Origin: Pseudonocardia hierapolitana
Lineage (GTDB): Bacteria > Actinomycetota > Actinomycetes > Mycobacteriales > Pseudonocardiaceae
Assembly (NCBI RefSeq): GCF_007994075.1
Contig: NZ_VIWU01000001.1
Coordinates: 4,960,001 to 5,024,000 of the forward strand
Reading direction: 5' to 3'
DNA length: 64,000 bases
Both the position numbers and the translations under genes were made by a program. The notes under the pieces are model-generated. The model was given only the letters and a program-made list of their open reading frames with translations, did not search any database and was not told where the DNA came from. Shown one piece after another: positions 16,361 to 25,626 of this stretch; the stretch's first letter is position 1, and each line of letters begins with the position of its first letter.

Positions 16361-16696
16361 TCAGGCCGCGCGCGGGGCGTACATGATCACGGCGACGCCG
16401 ATGAGGCAGATCACCGCGCCGATGATGTCGTACCGGTCGGGCCGGAACCCGTCGAGCAGGACACCCCACAACAGCGAGCCGGCCACGAAGACGCCCCCGT
16501 AGGCGGCGAGGATCCGCCCGAAGTGCGGGTCCGGCTGCAGGGTCGCGACGAACCCGTACGCGCCGAGCGCGAGCACGCCGGCCCCGATCCACAGCAGGCC
16601 CCGGTGTTCCCGCACCCCCTGCCAGACCAGCCAGGCTCCGCCGATCTCGGCGAGCGCGGCCAGGACGAACAGGGCGACGGAGCGTGCGACGGTCAC
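16361..16696 (-). CDS. ynfA: YnfA-family small membrane protein
   Basis: This 111-residue protein has four hydrophobic segments and the UPF0060/YnfA signatures [36 protein letters not shown] and [16 protein letters not shown]. The family resembles small multidrug-resistance transporters; YnfA of some enterobacteria has been linked to efflux. A physiological substrate here is unknown. The GTG start at 16696 gives the expected length. It ends 12 bases before the methyltransferase start. Confidence 0.88.
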   Translation of the reverse strand: MTVARSVALFVLAALAEIGGAWLVWQGVREHRGLLWIGAGVLALGAYGFVATLQPDPHFGRILAAYGGVFVAGSLLWGVLLDGFRPDRYDIIGAVICLIGVAVIMYAPRAA

Positions 16697-16774
16697 AGCC
16701 GCACAACCTAAGGCCCCTTGCCGGAACGGCATGGCATGTTGCCGTCGGATGCGGAACGGCGGCACCGTGCGTTC

Positions 16775-17416
16775 ATGGATCACGACACCGCGACGCGCGC
16801 GGAGCAGTACTGGGAGGAGCGCTACGGCGCGGAGGGCAGGGTCTGGAGCGGGCGGCCGAACACGCTCCTCGTCCGGGAGGTCGAACAACTCCCGCCGGGC
16901 ACGGCGCTCGACCTCGGGTGCGGGGAGGGTGGGGACGCGATCTGGCTGGCGACCAAGGGCTGGCAGGTCACCGCCGTCGACGTCTCCGCCACGGCGCTGC
17001 GCCGCGGGGCGGAGCACGCGCGGGACGCCGGAGTCGGGGCGGGGATCCACTGGGAGCGGCACGACCTGTCCCGCTCGTTCCCGGACGGTTCCTTCGACCT
17101 CGTCTCGGCGCAGTTCCTCCACTCGCCGGTCGCGGCCGACGGCGAGCGCGAGGAGATCCTGCGCCGGGCCGCGGCAGCGGTGGCCTCGGGCGGTGTCCTG
17201 CTCGTCGCCGGGCACGCGGGATGGCCGTCGTGGCAGGAGGCCCCGCCCTTCGAGCACCACTTCCCGACGACCTCCGAGGTGCTCGACGCGCTCGACCTCG
17301 AGCCCGGGCGGTGGGCCGTGGAGCTCGAGGAGGTCGTCCGGCGCGACTTCCCCGACCCGGACGGCCGTCCCGGCTACCGGGAGGACAACGTCCTGCGCGT
17401 CCGGAGGCTCGCGTAG
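16775..17416 (+). CDS. SAM-dependent methyltransferase
   Basis: This is a 213-residue class I methyltransferase. It has the [18 protein letters not shown]-terminus, motif [30 protein letters not shown], and [13 protein letters not shown], resembling the TehB/thiopurine-type small methyltransferases. The substrate is unknown. The ATG at 16775 ([13 protein letters not shown]) fits the family; an earlier in-frame ATG at 16718 would add 19 residues of unusual composition. It stands alone between YnfA and a convergent small unknown gene. Confidence 0.85.
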   Translation: MDHDTATRAEQYWEERYGAEGRVWSGRPNTLLVREVEQLPPGTALDLGCGEGGDAIWLATKGWQVTAVDVSATALRRGAEHARDAGVGAGIHWERHDLSRSFPDGSFDLVSAQFLHSPVAADGEREEILRRAAAAVASGGVLLVAGHAGWPSWQEAPPFEHHFPTTSEVLDALDLEPGRWAVELEEVVRRDFPDPDGRPGYREDNVLRVRRLA

Positions 17417-17420
17417 CGGC

Positions 17421-17735
17421 TCAGCCGGGAGCCGGGGGGCGGGGCGCGCCGCGGACGGACAGGACGCCGCCGACGTCGTGCATGAGCCAGGCGAGGAGCG
17501 TGCCGTCCTCGAGCGTCAGCGGCACCCGCGGTCCCTGCCAGCTCAGCAACGCGGTGGGCCGGCTCCGGAGCGCGTCCCGCAGCAGCGCGGCGAGCTCCGG
17601 GGTGGCCCGCACGGCGACGCCGTCGTGGCGGACCTCCTCGCCGATGGGGACCCCGTCCGCCGCGTCCGCGCCGGTGCGCAGGACGTAGCCGCAGCCTTGG
17701 CGGTCGTCGTAACCCGTGACGATCATCTGCGCCAC
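17421..17735 (-). CDS. Hypothetical protein, about 104 residues
   Basis: I do not recognise this protein. It begins [19 protein letters not shown] and looks like a small soluble alpha/beta protein without membrane segments. It could start at the GTG (17735) or three codons later at ATG. It converges on the methyltransferase with four bases between stops. Third-position GC bias and a sensible composition support coding, but no motif supports a function. Confidence 0.55.
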   Translation of the reverse strand: MAQMIVTGYDDRQGCGYVLRTGADAADGVPIGEEVRHDGVAVRATPELAALLRDALRSRPTALLSWQGPRVPLTLEDGTLLAWLMHDVGGVLSVRGAPRPPAPG

Positions 17736-17990
17736 CCGGGAACGGTTCGGGGCGGCCGGCGGGCGGCGTGGACGACCACGCCCACCACAGTGCCACCGAT
17801 TCCGTGCCGGGCGTTGGCGCGGCGGGTTCGCCCGTGACGGGCCGGTACGAGCATGGGCCGCTCCGCGGGTCGGGGTGGCCGGACAGTACCCGCGGATCGG
17901 CCCTGGGAGGTACCCGGTGCGGCAGGTTCGCCCGTAGGCGTTCCCGTCCGCCCCCGGACGGATCAGCCCCGACGGATCAGCGCACGCGGA

Positions 17991-18131
17991 TCAGCGCCCG
18001 CGCAGGCGAGTGAGGAAGCCGCGGGCGCGATCGCGGTTGCGCGGGTCGGCCGCCATCCGCCGGCCCTGGTCGGTGAGGCGCTTGCCCTGCGGAGTCGCGA
18101 GGAACGCGCGGAGTCGGTGTAGAAGTGCCAT
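17991..18131 (-). CDS. Small basic protein, 46 residues
   Basis: An ATG at 18131 opens a 46-codon frame that begins MALLHRLRAFLATPQGKRLT and continues DQGRRMAADPRNRDRARGF. It is very rich in Arg with regularly placed Leu, as in a short amphipathic helix, and contains a PQGKR-LT motif I have seen in short actinobacterial proteins of unknown function. It is divergent from etfB. The 255 bases between this gene and the one ending at 17421 hold three CGGATCAGC direct repeats (17965-17998) and nothing else I can name. Confidence 0.55.
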   Translation of the reverse strand: MALLHRLRAFLATPQGKRLTDQGRRMAADPRNRDRARGFLTRLRGR

Positions 18132-18200
18132 CGGTCCGGGTTACCCACGGTCCGGCCCGCCAACACCCCGCACGGGTGAGGAGTCTCACCCGCGGGACGT

Positions 18201-18228
18201 TTGCCGCCCCGCTACCGGCTGGTAACAA
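18201..18228 (+). promoter_or_regulatory. Candidate sigma-A promoter for etfBA
   Basis: TTGCCG (18201) and TAACAA (18223) are separated by 16 bases and lie about 140 bases before the etfB start. It is the best promoter-like match in the gap between the 46-residue protein and etfB. Confidence 0.45.
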
Positions 18229-18364
18229 TTGCCCGAACCGGGCGTCCGACGCGCCGAACCGGTCCAGGAGTGGCATGTTTAGTGGCACTTTTCGGCGCAG
18301 GACGCCGAGCGTCCGACAGACCCACCGCGGCAGGTCCGCACCGGCAGGAGGTCGAAGAGGTCCG

Positions 18365-19147
18365 ATGAACATCGTCGTGCTGGTCAAGCAGGTGCCCGAT
18401 ACGTATTCGGAGCGGAAACTCCGGTCCGACGGCACGTTGGACCGCGACGCCACCGACGCGGTTCTCGACGAGATCAACGAGCGGGCGGTCGAGGCGGCGC
18501 TGCAGCTGAAGGAGGCCAACGACGGCTCCGAGGTCACGGTGTTGACCATGGGTCCGGACCGGGCAACGGACGCGATCCGCAAGGCCCTGTCGATGGGTGC
18601 CGACAAGGCCGTGCACCTGTCGGACGAGGCACTGGCGGGCTCGTGCGCGGTGCAGACGGCGCGGGCGCTGGCGAAGGCGATCGGCACCGTCGAGGGCGTC
18701 GATCTGGTGGTCGCGGGCAACGAGGCATCGGACGGGAGATCCGCCGCGGTGCCGGCGATGGTGGCCGACGTGCTCGGCCTGCCGGTGCTGACCCACGCCC
18801 GCGAGGTCACGGTGGAGGGCTCGTCGGTCACGGTGAAGCGGGAGACCGACGACGGCATCACGACCCTGACCGCGGAGCTGCCGGCCGTGGTGAGCGTGGG
18901 CGAGAAGATCAACGAGCCGCGGTACCCCTCGTTCAAGGGGATCATGGCGGCGAAGAAGAAGCCGGTCACCACGCTGTCGCTCGCCGATGCCGGGATCGAC
19001 GCGTCGGAGGTCGGCCTGGCCAACGCCCTGACGTCCGTGACGTCGTCGCAGCCCAAGCCGCCCAAGAGCGCGGGCGAGAAGGTCGTCGACGAGGGCGACG
19101 GCGGCCAGAAGATCGCCGCGTACCTGGTCGGGCAGAAGCTCATCTGA
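18365..19147 (+). CDS. etfB: Electron transfer flavoprotein beta subunit
   Basis: This is a 260-residue EtfB/FixA protein. The family signatures are MNIVVLVKQVPDTYSERKL, VTVLTMGPDRATDAIRKALS, GADKAVHLSD, and VAGNEASDGRSAAVPAMVAD. With EtfA it accepts electrons from acyl-CoA dehydrogenases and passes them to the respiratory chain. A GAAGAGG sequence precedes the ATG. etfA follows after 19 bases. The pair sits where mycobacteria have fixA/fixB. Confidence 0.96.
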   Translation: MNIVVLVKQVPDTYSERKLRSDGTLDRDATDAVLDEINERAVEAALQLKEANDGSEVTVLTMGPDRATDAIRKALSMGADKAVHLSDEALAGSCAVQTARALAKAIGTVEGVDLVVAGNEASDGRSAAVPAMVADVLGLPVLTHAREVTVEGSSVTVKRETDDGITTLTAELPAVVSVGEKINEPRYPSFKGIMAAKKKPVTTLSLADAGIDASEVGLANALTSVTSSQPKPPKSAGEKVVDEGDGGQKIAAYLVGQKLI

Positions 19148-19166
19148 GAGAGGGAGACGGACAGTC

Positions 19167-20114
19167 ATGGCTGAGGTGCTGGTCCTCGTCGACCACCTCG
19201 AGGGTGAGATCAAGAAGAGCACGTTCGAGCTGCTGACCGCGGCGCGGGCGCTGGGCGAGCCGTCGGCGGTGGTGGTCGGTCCGGCCGGCACGGCCGGGAA
19301 GCTGGCCGACGGGCTCAAGGAGTACGGCGCGGCGAAGATCTACGTCGCCGAGACCGACTCGAGCGAGTTCCTCTCGCCCGAGGTGGCGGTGTTGTCGTCG
19401 CTGGTGGAGTCGAAGGACCCGGCGGCGGTGCTGATCGCGGTGTCGGCCGACGGCAAGGAGATCGCGGGCCGGGTGGCGGTGCGCACGAACTCCGGGCTGC
19501 TGGGCGACGTCGTGGCCGTCTCCCCGGAGGGCGCCACGCACTCGGTGTTCGGTGGCGCCTACATCGCGGAGGCGAAGGCGAACGGTGCCCACCCGGTGAT
19601 CACGTTGCGGCCGGGTTCGGTGGAGGCCGAGCCGGCGCCGGGCGCGGGCGCCGAGGAAGCGGTGGAGGTGCCGGCGAGCGCGGGGCGTTCGGCCACGGTG
19701 GTGAGCCGGGAACCGATCACCGGTGGCGACCGGCCGGAGCTCACCGAGGCGTCGGTGGTGGTCTCCGGTGGTCGCGGTGTCGGCTCGGCCGACGACTTCG
19801 CGGTGGTCGAGGCGCTCGCCGACTCCCTCGGGGCGGCGGTGGGCGCGTCCCGGGCGGCGGTGGACTCGGGCTACTACCCGCACCAGTTCCAGGTCGGGCA
19901 GACCGGCAAGACCGTCTCGCCGCAGCTGTACATCGCGCTCGGCATCTCCGGGGCGATCCAGCACCGGGCGGGCATGCAGACCTCGAAGACGATCATCGCG
20001 GTCAACAAGGACCCCGAGGCCCCGATCTTCGAGATCGCCGACTTCGGCGTGGTGGGTGACCTGTTCAAGGTGGCCCCCCAGCTGAAGGAGGAGATCGCCA
20101 AGCGCAAGGGCTGA
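19167..20114 (+). CDS. etfA: Electron transfer flavoprotein alpha subunit
   Basis: This is a 315-residue EtfA/FixB protein. The C-terminal FAD-binding domain is clear: [59 protein letters not shown] and [20 protein letters not shown]. It forms a heterodimer with the adjacent EtfB. GAGAGGGAGA stands before the ATG as a ribosome-binding site. A strong hairpin at 20130 closes the unit. Confidence 0.96.
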   Translation: MAEVLVLVDHLEGEIKKSTFELLTAARALGEPSAVVVGPAGTAGKLADGLKEYGAAKIYVAETDSSEFLSPEVAVLSSLVESKDPAAVLIAVSADGKEIAGRVAVRTNSGLLGDVVAVSPEGATHSVFGGAYIAEAKANGAHPVITLRPGSVEAEPAPGAGAEEAVEVPASAGRSATVVSREPITGGDRPELTEASVVVSGGRGVGSADDFAVVEALADSLGAAVGASRAAVDSGYYPHQFQVGQTGKTVSPQLYIALGISGAIQHRAGMQTSKTIIAVNKDPEAPIFEIADFGVVGDLFKVAPQLKEEIAKRKG

Positions 20115-20129
20115 GCGCAGCACGACCGA

Positions 20130-20160
20130 CGTGCCCCGGGCGGTGTTCGCCCGGGGCACG
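20130..20160 (+). terminator. GC-rich hairpin after etfA
   Basis: CGTGCCCCGGGCG and its exact reverse complement form a 13-bp stem around a GTGTT loop, 16 bases after the etfA stop. No T-run follows, as is common for actinobacterial terminators. Confidence 0.75.
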
Positions 20161-20256
20161 CGCGCTTCCGGGGAAGTCGCGCTGTTCACCGTCCTGCCAT
20201 CCCCGCTTCCGTGCGGGCCGGTCCGGGTGTTGCCTGCGGCCCGTACCAAGACCCCC

Positions 20257-21021
20257 GTGACCTCGACGCAGGTGCTCGCCCGTACGCCGCAGTCGGATAC
20301 CTCCACCCGCTACTCCCTGCTGCTCTCCACCGAGCCGGACGAGGTGCGCGCCGCCCAGCGGCTGCGGTACCGCGTCTTCGCCGAGGAGCTCGGGGCATCA
20401 CTGCACACCCCGGAACCCGGGCTCGACGTCGACCGCTTCGACGCGTTCTGCGACCACCTGCTGGTGCGTGACGAGAGCAGCGGCGAGATCGTCGGGAACT
20501 ACCGGATGCTGCCGCCCGCAGCGGCCGCGCGGGCCGGTGGCCTGTACTCCGAGGGCGAGTTCGTGCTGGACGAGCTCGCGCCGCTGCGCTCGTCGCTCGT
20601 GGAGACCGGGCGCTCGTGCGTGCACCCGGACCACCGCAACGGCGCTGTCGTCGGCCTCGTCTGGGCCGGCATCGCGCGGTACATGCTCCTCACCGGGAAC
20701 CGCTGGCTCGCCGGTTGCGCGAGCGTGCCCCTGGCTGACGGCGGGGCGGCCGCGTCCACGGTCTGGGATCGCGCGCTGGCCAGACACCTGTCGCCGGAGG
20801 CCTACCGGGTCCGGCCGCTCCGGCCGTGGCGGCCCCCGGTGCTGCGCCGGCCCCGCCGGGTCGCGATCCCGCCGCTGCTGCAGGGGTACCTGCGGCTGGG
20901 CGCCTGGGTCTGCGGGCCGCCCGCCCTCGACCCCGACTTCGACTGCGCCGACTTCTTCGTGCTCCTCGGCCTCGACCACCTGGACGAGCGCTACGCCCGC
21001 TTCTTCTTCGGCGAGCCCTGA
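20257..21021 (+). CDS. OlsB-like N-acyltransferase (ornithine lipid type)
   Basis: This is a 254-residue GNAT-fold protein of the OlsB/hemolysin-like group. It has RLRYRVFAEELGA, FDAFCDHLLVRDE, VGNYRMLPP, a GEF...LVETGRSCVHPDHRNG segment around the acyl donor site, and GCASVPL. OlsB makes lyso-ornithine lipid from ornithine and a 3-hydroxyacyl donor. The next gene is a PlsC-type acyltransferase overlapping by one base (TGATG), the OlsB-OlsA order. The GTG at 20257 is chosen because the family similarity starts just after it. It corresponds by position to Rv3027c. The amino acid accepted is not shown by the sequence. Confidence 0.75.
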   Translation: MTSTQVLARTPQSDTSTRYSLLLSTEPDEVRAAQRLRYRVFAEELGASLHTPEPGLDVDRFDAFCDHLLVRDESSGEIVGNYRMLPPAAAARAGGLYSEGEFVLDELAPLRSSLVETGRSCVHPDHRNGAVVGLVWAGIARYMLLTGNRWLAGCASVPLADGGAAASTVWDRALARHLSPEAYRVRPLRPWRPPVLRRPRRVAIPPLLQGYLRLGAWVCGPPALDPDFDCADFFVLLGLDHLDERYARFFFGEP

Positions 21022-21860
21022 TGCTCCACCCCGCGGCCCCTGCGTCCGGCTGGCTGCCGGTGTCGCCGTGCGGGGCCGGCTGCCACCCCCCGTCCGGCCG
21101 TGCGCAGGTGCCGCTGGTGTTCTCGCGGCTCTGCTGTCTGGCTGCCCTCCTGGTGACCACGCTCGTCGGCGTCGCGCTGCTGCCGGGCCGTGCGCGGGCC
21201 CGGTGGCTCTGCGCGTGCTACCGGGCCGTGCTGAGGTGCTGCGGCGTGCGGCTGCGGGTGGCGGGGGAGCTCGGCGACGGCGGTGAGCTGCTCGCCGTCA
21301 ACCACGTCTCGTGGATCGAGGTGCTCGCGGTCGGGACGCTGCGCCCGGTGCGCATGGTCGCGAAGCGGGAGATGGGCGAGTGGCCCGTGATCGGGCGGGT
21401 CGCGCGGCGCAGCGGCGCGCTGTTCGTCGACCGGGCCGGGCTGCGCGGGCTGCGGGCCACGGTCGCGGCCACGGCCGACGCGCTGCGGGACGGTGCCGAC
21501 GTCGCCGTGTTCCCCGAGGGCACCACCTGGTGCGGGGCCGCGGCGGGGCCGTTCCGGCGGGCCGTGTTCCAGGCCGCGATCGACGCGGCGGCGCCGGTGC
21601 GGCCGATCGCGGTCGTCCTGCGGCTGCCCGGCGGCGAGCGGGCGACGGCCGCGGCGTTCATCGGCGAGCAGACGCTCTGGGACTCGCTGCTGCGGGTGCT
21701 GCGCCTGCCCGCCGTCGACTGCGAGCTCACGATCCTGCCCGCGGTCCCGCCCTCCGCCGACCGTCGCGAGCTGGCCCGGCAGGCAGGCGATGCGATCGCC
21801 GCGGTGACCGGGGTACGGCACCCGGCGGCCCGCCGCGCGCGGGCGCAGATGGCGGCATAG
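21021..21860 (+). CDS. PlsC-family acyltransferase (OlsA-like)
   Basis: This 279-residue protein has an N-terminal hydrophobic segment (about 30-55) and the PlsC domain. The catalytic block is NHVSWIEVL, where the usual H-x4-D reads H-x4-E; the glycerophosphate/acyl block FPEGTTW is intact. It probably acylates the product of the upstream OlsB-like enzyme, giving an ornithine-type lipid, though ordinary lysophosphatidate acylation is possible. The start ATG overlaps the upstream TGA by one base, implying coupled translation. Confidence 0.78.
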   Translation: MLHPAAPASGWLPVSPCGAGCHPPSGRAQVPLVFSRLCCLAALLVTTLVGVALLPGRARARWLCACYRAVLRCCGVRLRVAGELGDGGELLAVNHVSWIEVLAVGTLRPVRMVAKREMGEWPVIGRVARRSGALFVDRAGLRGLRATVAATADALRDGADVAVFPEGTTWCGAAAGPFRRAVFQAAIDAAAPVRPIAVVLRLPGGERATAAAFIGEQTLWDSLLRVLRLPAVDCELTILPAVPPSADRRELARQAGDAIAAVTGVRHPAARRARAQMAA

Positions 21861-21963
21861 CCCGGCGCGTCCGGGAACGGGGAGCGTGCGCAAAGACGCC
21901 ACGTGCCACGGGTGCCGCATCGCGGGCGACTATCCTTGGCCCCGATCGATTCGACCCGGGGAG

Positions 21964-23175
21964 GTGGCCGCCACGAGCGCGACCTACCTCGACCACGCCG
22001 CCACCACGCCGATGCTTCCCGAGGCCGTCGCGGCGATGACGGAGGCGCTCACCCGCACCGGAAACGCGTCCTCGCTGCACACCTCCGGCCGCCGCGCGCG
22101 CCGGGACGTCGAGGAGGCGCGGGAGCGCATCGCCGCCGCCGTGGGTGCCCGGCCGTCCGAGGTGGTGCTCACCACCGGCGGCACGGAGAGCGACAACCTC
22201 GCCGTCAAGGGCCTGTACTGGGCGCGCCGGGACGCCGACCCGCGACGCACGCGCGTGCTGGTCTCGGCCATCGAGCACCACGCCGTGCTCGACGCCGCGC
22301 AGTGGCTCGGCGCGCACGAGCGGGCCGAGGTCGAGCTGCTGGAGGTCGACGACGTCGGCCGCGTGCGCCCGGAGACGCTGCGCGCCGCCCTCGCGAAGGA
22401 TCCGGAGCGGGTCGCCCTGATCTCGGTGATGTGGGCGAACAACGAGGTCGGCACGGTCAACCCGATCCGCGAGCTCGCGGCGATCGCCCACGAGTTCGGC
22501 GTGCCGATGCACACCGATGCGGTCCAGGCCGTCGGGGTGCTCCCGGTCGACTTCGCGGCGTCGGGTGTCGACGCGCTGTCGCTCACCGGCCACAAGCTCG
22601 GTGGCCCCATCGGCGCAGGCGCGCTGCTCCTGGGCCGTGAGGTGGTGCTCACCCCGCTGCTGCACGGCGGCGGGCAGGAGCGCGACGTGCGGTCCGGCAC
22701 CCTCGACACCCCCGCCGTGGTGGGACTGGCCACCGCCGTGGAGCTCGCCGTCGCCGACGCGCCCCGGCGGGCCCCCGCGCTCGCCGCGCTGCGCGACGAG
22801 CTCGTCGCCAGGATCACCGCCGTGGCGCCGGAGGCCACGGTGAACGGTGATCCGGGCACCGGTGTCGTCGAGGGCGGGCCGTCGCGGCTGCCCGGCAACG
22901 CGCACCTGTCGTTTCCCGGGTGCGAGGGCGACAGCCTGCTCATGCTCCTCGACGCCCATGGCATCGAGTGCTCCACCGGCTCGGCGTGCACGGCCGGGGT
23001 GGCACAGCCCAGCCACGTGCTGCTCGCGATGGGTGCCGACGAGGCCACCGCCCGCGGCTCGCTGCGGTTCTCCCTCGGCCACACGTCCACCGCCGCCGAC
23101 GTCGACGCGGTGGCCGCCGTGATCGGCCCGGTCGTCGAGCGCGCCAGGCGCGCGGGGAAGGCAGTGGCGAGATGA
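21964..23175 (+). CDS. iscS: Cysteine desulfurase IscS
   Basis: This is a PLP-dependent class V enzyme of about 403 residues. It begins [19 protein letters not shown], carries the PLP Lys in [13 protein letters not shown], and the active-site Cys in the loop [15 protein letters not shown]. It takes sulfur from cysteine and passes it to MnmA, whose gene overlaps by 4 bases, for tRNA 2-thiouridine. The start is uncertain: GTG 21964 fits homologues but its GGGGAGG lies directly against it, while GTG 21886 adds 26 residues. Confidence 0.93.
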   Translation: MAATSATYLDHAATTPMLPEAVAAMTEALTRTGNASSLHTSGRRARRDVEEARERIAAAVGARPSEVVLTTGGTESDNLAVKGLYWARRDADPRRTRVLVSAIEHHAVLDAAQWLGAHERAEVELLEVDDVGRVRPETLRAALAKDPERVALISVMWANNEVGTVNPIRELAAIAHEFGVPMHTDAVQAVGVLPVDFAASGVDALSLTGHKLGGPIGAGALLLGREVVLTPLLHGGGQERDVRSGTLDTPAVVGLATAVELAVADAPRRAPALAALRDELVARITAVAPEATVNGDPGTGVVEGGPSRLPGNAHLSFPGCEGDSLLMLLDAHGIECSTGSACTAGVAQPSHVLLAMGADEATARGSLRFSLGHTSTAADVDAVAAVIGPVVERARRAGKAVAR

Positions 23176-24248
23176 GGGTCCTCGCCGCGATGAGCGGCGG
23201 TGTCGACTCGGCGGTGGCCGCCGCCCGCGCCGTCGACGCCGGGCACGACGTGGTGGGCGTGCACCTCGCGCTCTCCGAGACCCCGGACGCCCTGCGCAGC
23301 GGCTCCCGCGGCTGCTGCTCCCGGGAGGACGCGGCCGACGCCCGCAGGGCCGCCGACGTGCTGGGCATCCCGTTCTACGTCTGGGACTTCGCCGCCCGTT
23401 TCCGCGAGGACGTGGTGGACGACTTCGTCGCCGCGTACGCGGCGGGCCAGACCCCCAACCCGTGCCTGCGGTGCAACGAGAAGATCAAGTTCGCGGCGCT
23501 GCTGGACAAGGCGCTCGCACTGGGCTTCGACGCGGTCTGCACCGGCCACTACGCCCGACTCGTGGCGGGCGAGCTGCGCCGGGCCGTCGACGCGGACAAG
23601 GACCAGTCGTACGTGCTCGCCGTGCTCACCCGGCACCAGCTGGCGCACGCGATGTTCCCGATCGGCGACACCCCGAAGCCGGCCGTGCGCGCGGAGGCCG
23701 CCGCCCGCGGCCTGCGGGTGGCCGACAAGCCCGACAGCCACGACATCTGCTTCATCCCCTCCGGCGACACGCGCACGTTCCTCGGCTCCCGGCTCGGTGT
23801 CCGGCCGGGCCCGATCGTCGACGCCGCCACCGGGGCCGAGCTGGCCCGCCACGACGGCGTGCACGGCTTCACGGTCGGGCAGCGCAAGGGCCTCGGCATC
23901 GACGCGCCCGCCACCGACGGCCGCCCCCGGTACGTGCTGGGCATCGAGCCCGCCACCGGCACCGTCACCGTCGGCCCGGCCACCGCGCTCGACGTCCGCG
24001 CGATCGAGGGTGCGCGCCCGGTCTGGAGCGCGGGCGTGGCACCCGCGGCCCGGTTCGACTGCGTCGCGCAGGTCCGCGCGCACGGCGGCGTGGCCGCAGC
24101 CGTCGCCGAGCCGACGGCCGGCGGCCTGCGCGTCGAGCTCCGGGAGCCGCTGCGCGGCGTCGCCCCCGGCCAGGCCGTCGCGCTGTACCGCCCCGACCCG
24201 GCAGGCGACGTCGTCCTGGGCAGCGCCACGATCACCGCGACCGCCTAG
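23172..24248 (+). CDS. mnmA: tRNA-specific 2-thiouridylase MnmA
   Basis: This is a 358-residue protein. The ATP-binding P-loop is [13 protein letters not shown], the first catalytic Cys is in [14 protein letters not shown], the second in [12 protein letters not shown], and the Lys/Asp signature [11 protein letters not shown] is present. It thiolates U34 of Lys, Glu and Gln tRNAs using sulfur from IscS. The ATG overlaps the iscS stop (ATGA). It is followed by a 22-bp repeat array, with no other terminator seen. Confidence 0.95.
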   Translation: MRVLAAMSGGVDSAVAAARAVDAGHDVVGVHLALSETPDALRSGSRGCCSREDAADARRAADVLGIPFYVWDFAARFREDVVDDFVAAYAAGQTPNPCLRCNEKIKFAALLDKALALGFDAVCTGHYARLVAGELRRAVDADKDQSYVLAVLTRHQLAHAMFPIGDTPKPAVRAEAAARGLRVADKPDSHDICFIPSGDTRTFLGSRLGVRPGPIVDAATGAELARHDGVHGFTVGQRKGLGIDAPATDGRPRYVLGIEPATGTVTVGPATALDVRAIEGARPVWSAGVAPAARFDCVAQVRAHGGVAAAVAEPTAGGLRVELREPLRGVAPGQAVALYRPDPAGDVVLGSATITATA

Positions 24249-24253
24249 CCGGA

Positions 24254-24408
24254 GGCGCCGAGACGCCGCACTCGCCGTGACGAGACGCGAGACTCGCCGA
24301 GGCGAAACGTCGGACTCGCGGGACAGCAGCGCGCAGATTTAGGCGAGTCCGACGAATCAGCACGGCGAGTCCCGCGAATCAGCACGGCGAGTCCGGCGAA
24401 CGAGCGCG
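24254..24408. repeat. Head-to-head array of 22-bp units
   Basis: Three inverted units (24254, 24276, 24298), each ending in ACTCGC, are followed by a 23-base spacer and three direct units (24343, 24365, 24387), each opening GCGAGTC. All six are exactly 22 bases long, so the whole region could fold into one long interrupted hairpin. It lies between mnmA and the MetE-like gene. The units match those at 13925-14050. Confidence 0.85.
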
Positions 24409-24471
24409 GTAGAGCGCGCGTCGTTGCCGACCCGTGGAATGGGGCGCGGGTGGCGGTGGTAGACACCGGCC

Positions 24472-25626
24472 GTGAGTACCGATCCGCTCGAGGCCGCCCT
24501 CGCCGCCGCCGGCCTGGCCGGCACCAGGCCCGGGGAGACGGTGGGTGGCGGCGCGTTCGTCGTGCCCGAGCCCGCCGAGGAAGGGGATCCGGCCGGCCCG
24601 CCCGCGCGCTGGGCGGACGGCGCGGCGACCGGTGTGGGCTCGCTTCCCGGCACCGACCCCCGGGAAGCCGCCGCCACCGTGGTGGGCGAGCTGCCGCTGC
24701 TGCCGCACCTCCCCGAGCTGCCGGCCCGCGGGGTCGGGGCGGACATGATCGGCCGGACGGCGGGGCTGCTCGTCGACATCGCGGTCGAGGTCGTGCCCAG
24801 CGGCTACCGCGTGGCGGCACGGCCGGGCCGGGATCACCGCCGGGCCGTCGACCTGCTCCGCGGCGACCTCGACGCGTTCGACGAGGCCTGCGACCCGGTG
24901 CGGCCGGAGTGGGTGAAGGTGCAGGCCGCCGGGCCGTGGACGCTGGCCGCCGCCGTGGAGCTGCACAGCGGTCACCGCGTGCTGACGGACGCGGGCGCGG
25001 TCCGGGAGTTCGCGGCGAGCCTCCTGGAAGGGCTTCGCGCGCACGTCGCGGAGGTGGCCACCCGCACCGGTGCCCACGTCCTCGTCCAGCTCGACGAGCC
25101 GATGCTGCCCGCGGTGCTGGCGGGTGCGCTGCCCACCGCGTCCGGCTACGGCACGGTGCGGGCGGTCGGGCGCACGGAGGCCCAGGACGCCCTGCGGGAC
25201 CTCGTCTCGGCGCTGGGGGCGCCGGTGGTCGTGCACTGTTGCGCGGACCGGCCGCCCGTCCGGCTGCTCGCCGGGATCGGCGCGGTGGGTGTCGGGATCG
25301 ACGCCACGCTGCCGGTGTTCCGCGGGGAGACGGCGGTGCCGGCGGCGCTCGACGCGCTCGGCGAGACTTGGGACGCCGGTACCCCGCTGCTGCTCGGCCT
25401 CGTGCCTGCGCGCGAACCGGCGTCGCGGCCGCAGCTGCGCGACGTCGCGCGCCCCGTTTTCGAGCTCGCCGACCGGCTCGGGTTCGACCGGTCCCGCCTC
25501 GGAGCGCTCGCCGTTCCGACGCCCACCTGCGGGCTGGCCGGGTCGACTCCGGAGTGGGCGCGGCGGGCGATGGCGTTGGTCCGCGATCTCGGGCAGGCGT
25601 TCGTCGACCCGCCCGAGGACTGGTGA
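24472..25626 (+). CDS. MetE-like cobalamin-independent methionine synthase family protein
   Basis: This is a 384-residue protein resembling only the C-terminal catalytic domain of MetE. It starts TGVGSLPGTDPREAA, keeps the zinc ligands VVVHCCAD (His and Cys) and PTPTCGLAGSTPEW (Cys), and has LVQLDEPMLP. It lacks the N-terminal half of classical MetE, as do archaeal and actinobacterial relatives of unclear methyl donor. It corresponds to mycobacterial Rv3015c by position, before ligA. TAGACA 6 bases before the GTG suggests a leaderless transcript. The next gene overlaps by 4 bases. Confidence 0.8.
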   Translation: MSTDPLEAALAAAGLAGTRPGETVGGGAFVVPEPAEEGDPAGPPARWADGAATGVGSLPGTDPREAAATVVGELPLLPHLPELPARGVGADMIGRTAGLLVDIAVEVVPSGYRVAARPGRDHRRAVDLLRGDLDAFDEACDPVRPEWVKVQAAGPWTLAAAVELHSGHRVLTDAGAVREFAASLLEGLRAHVAEVATRTGAHVLVQLDEPMLPAVLAGALPTASGYGTVRAVGRTEAQDALRDLVSALGAPVVVHCCADRPPVRLLAGIGAVGVGIDATLPVFRGETAVPAALDALGETWDAGTPLLLGLVPAREPASRPQLRDVARPVFELADRLGFDRSRLGALAVPTPTCGLAGSTPEWARRAMALVRDLGQAFVDPPEDW

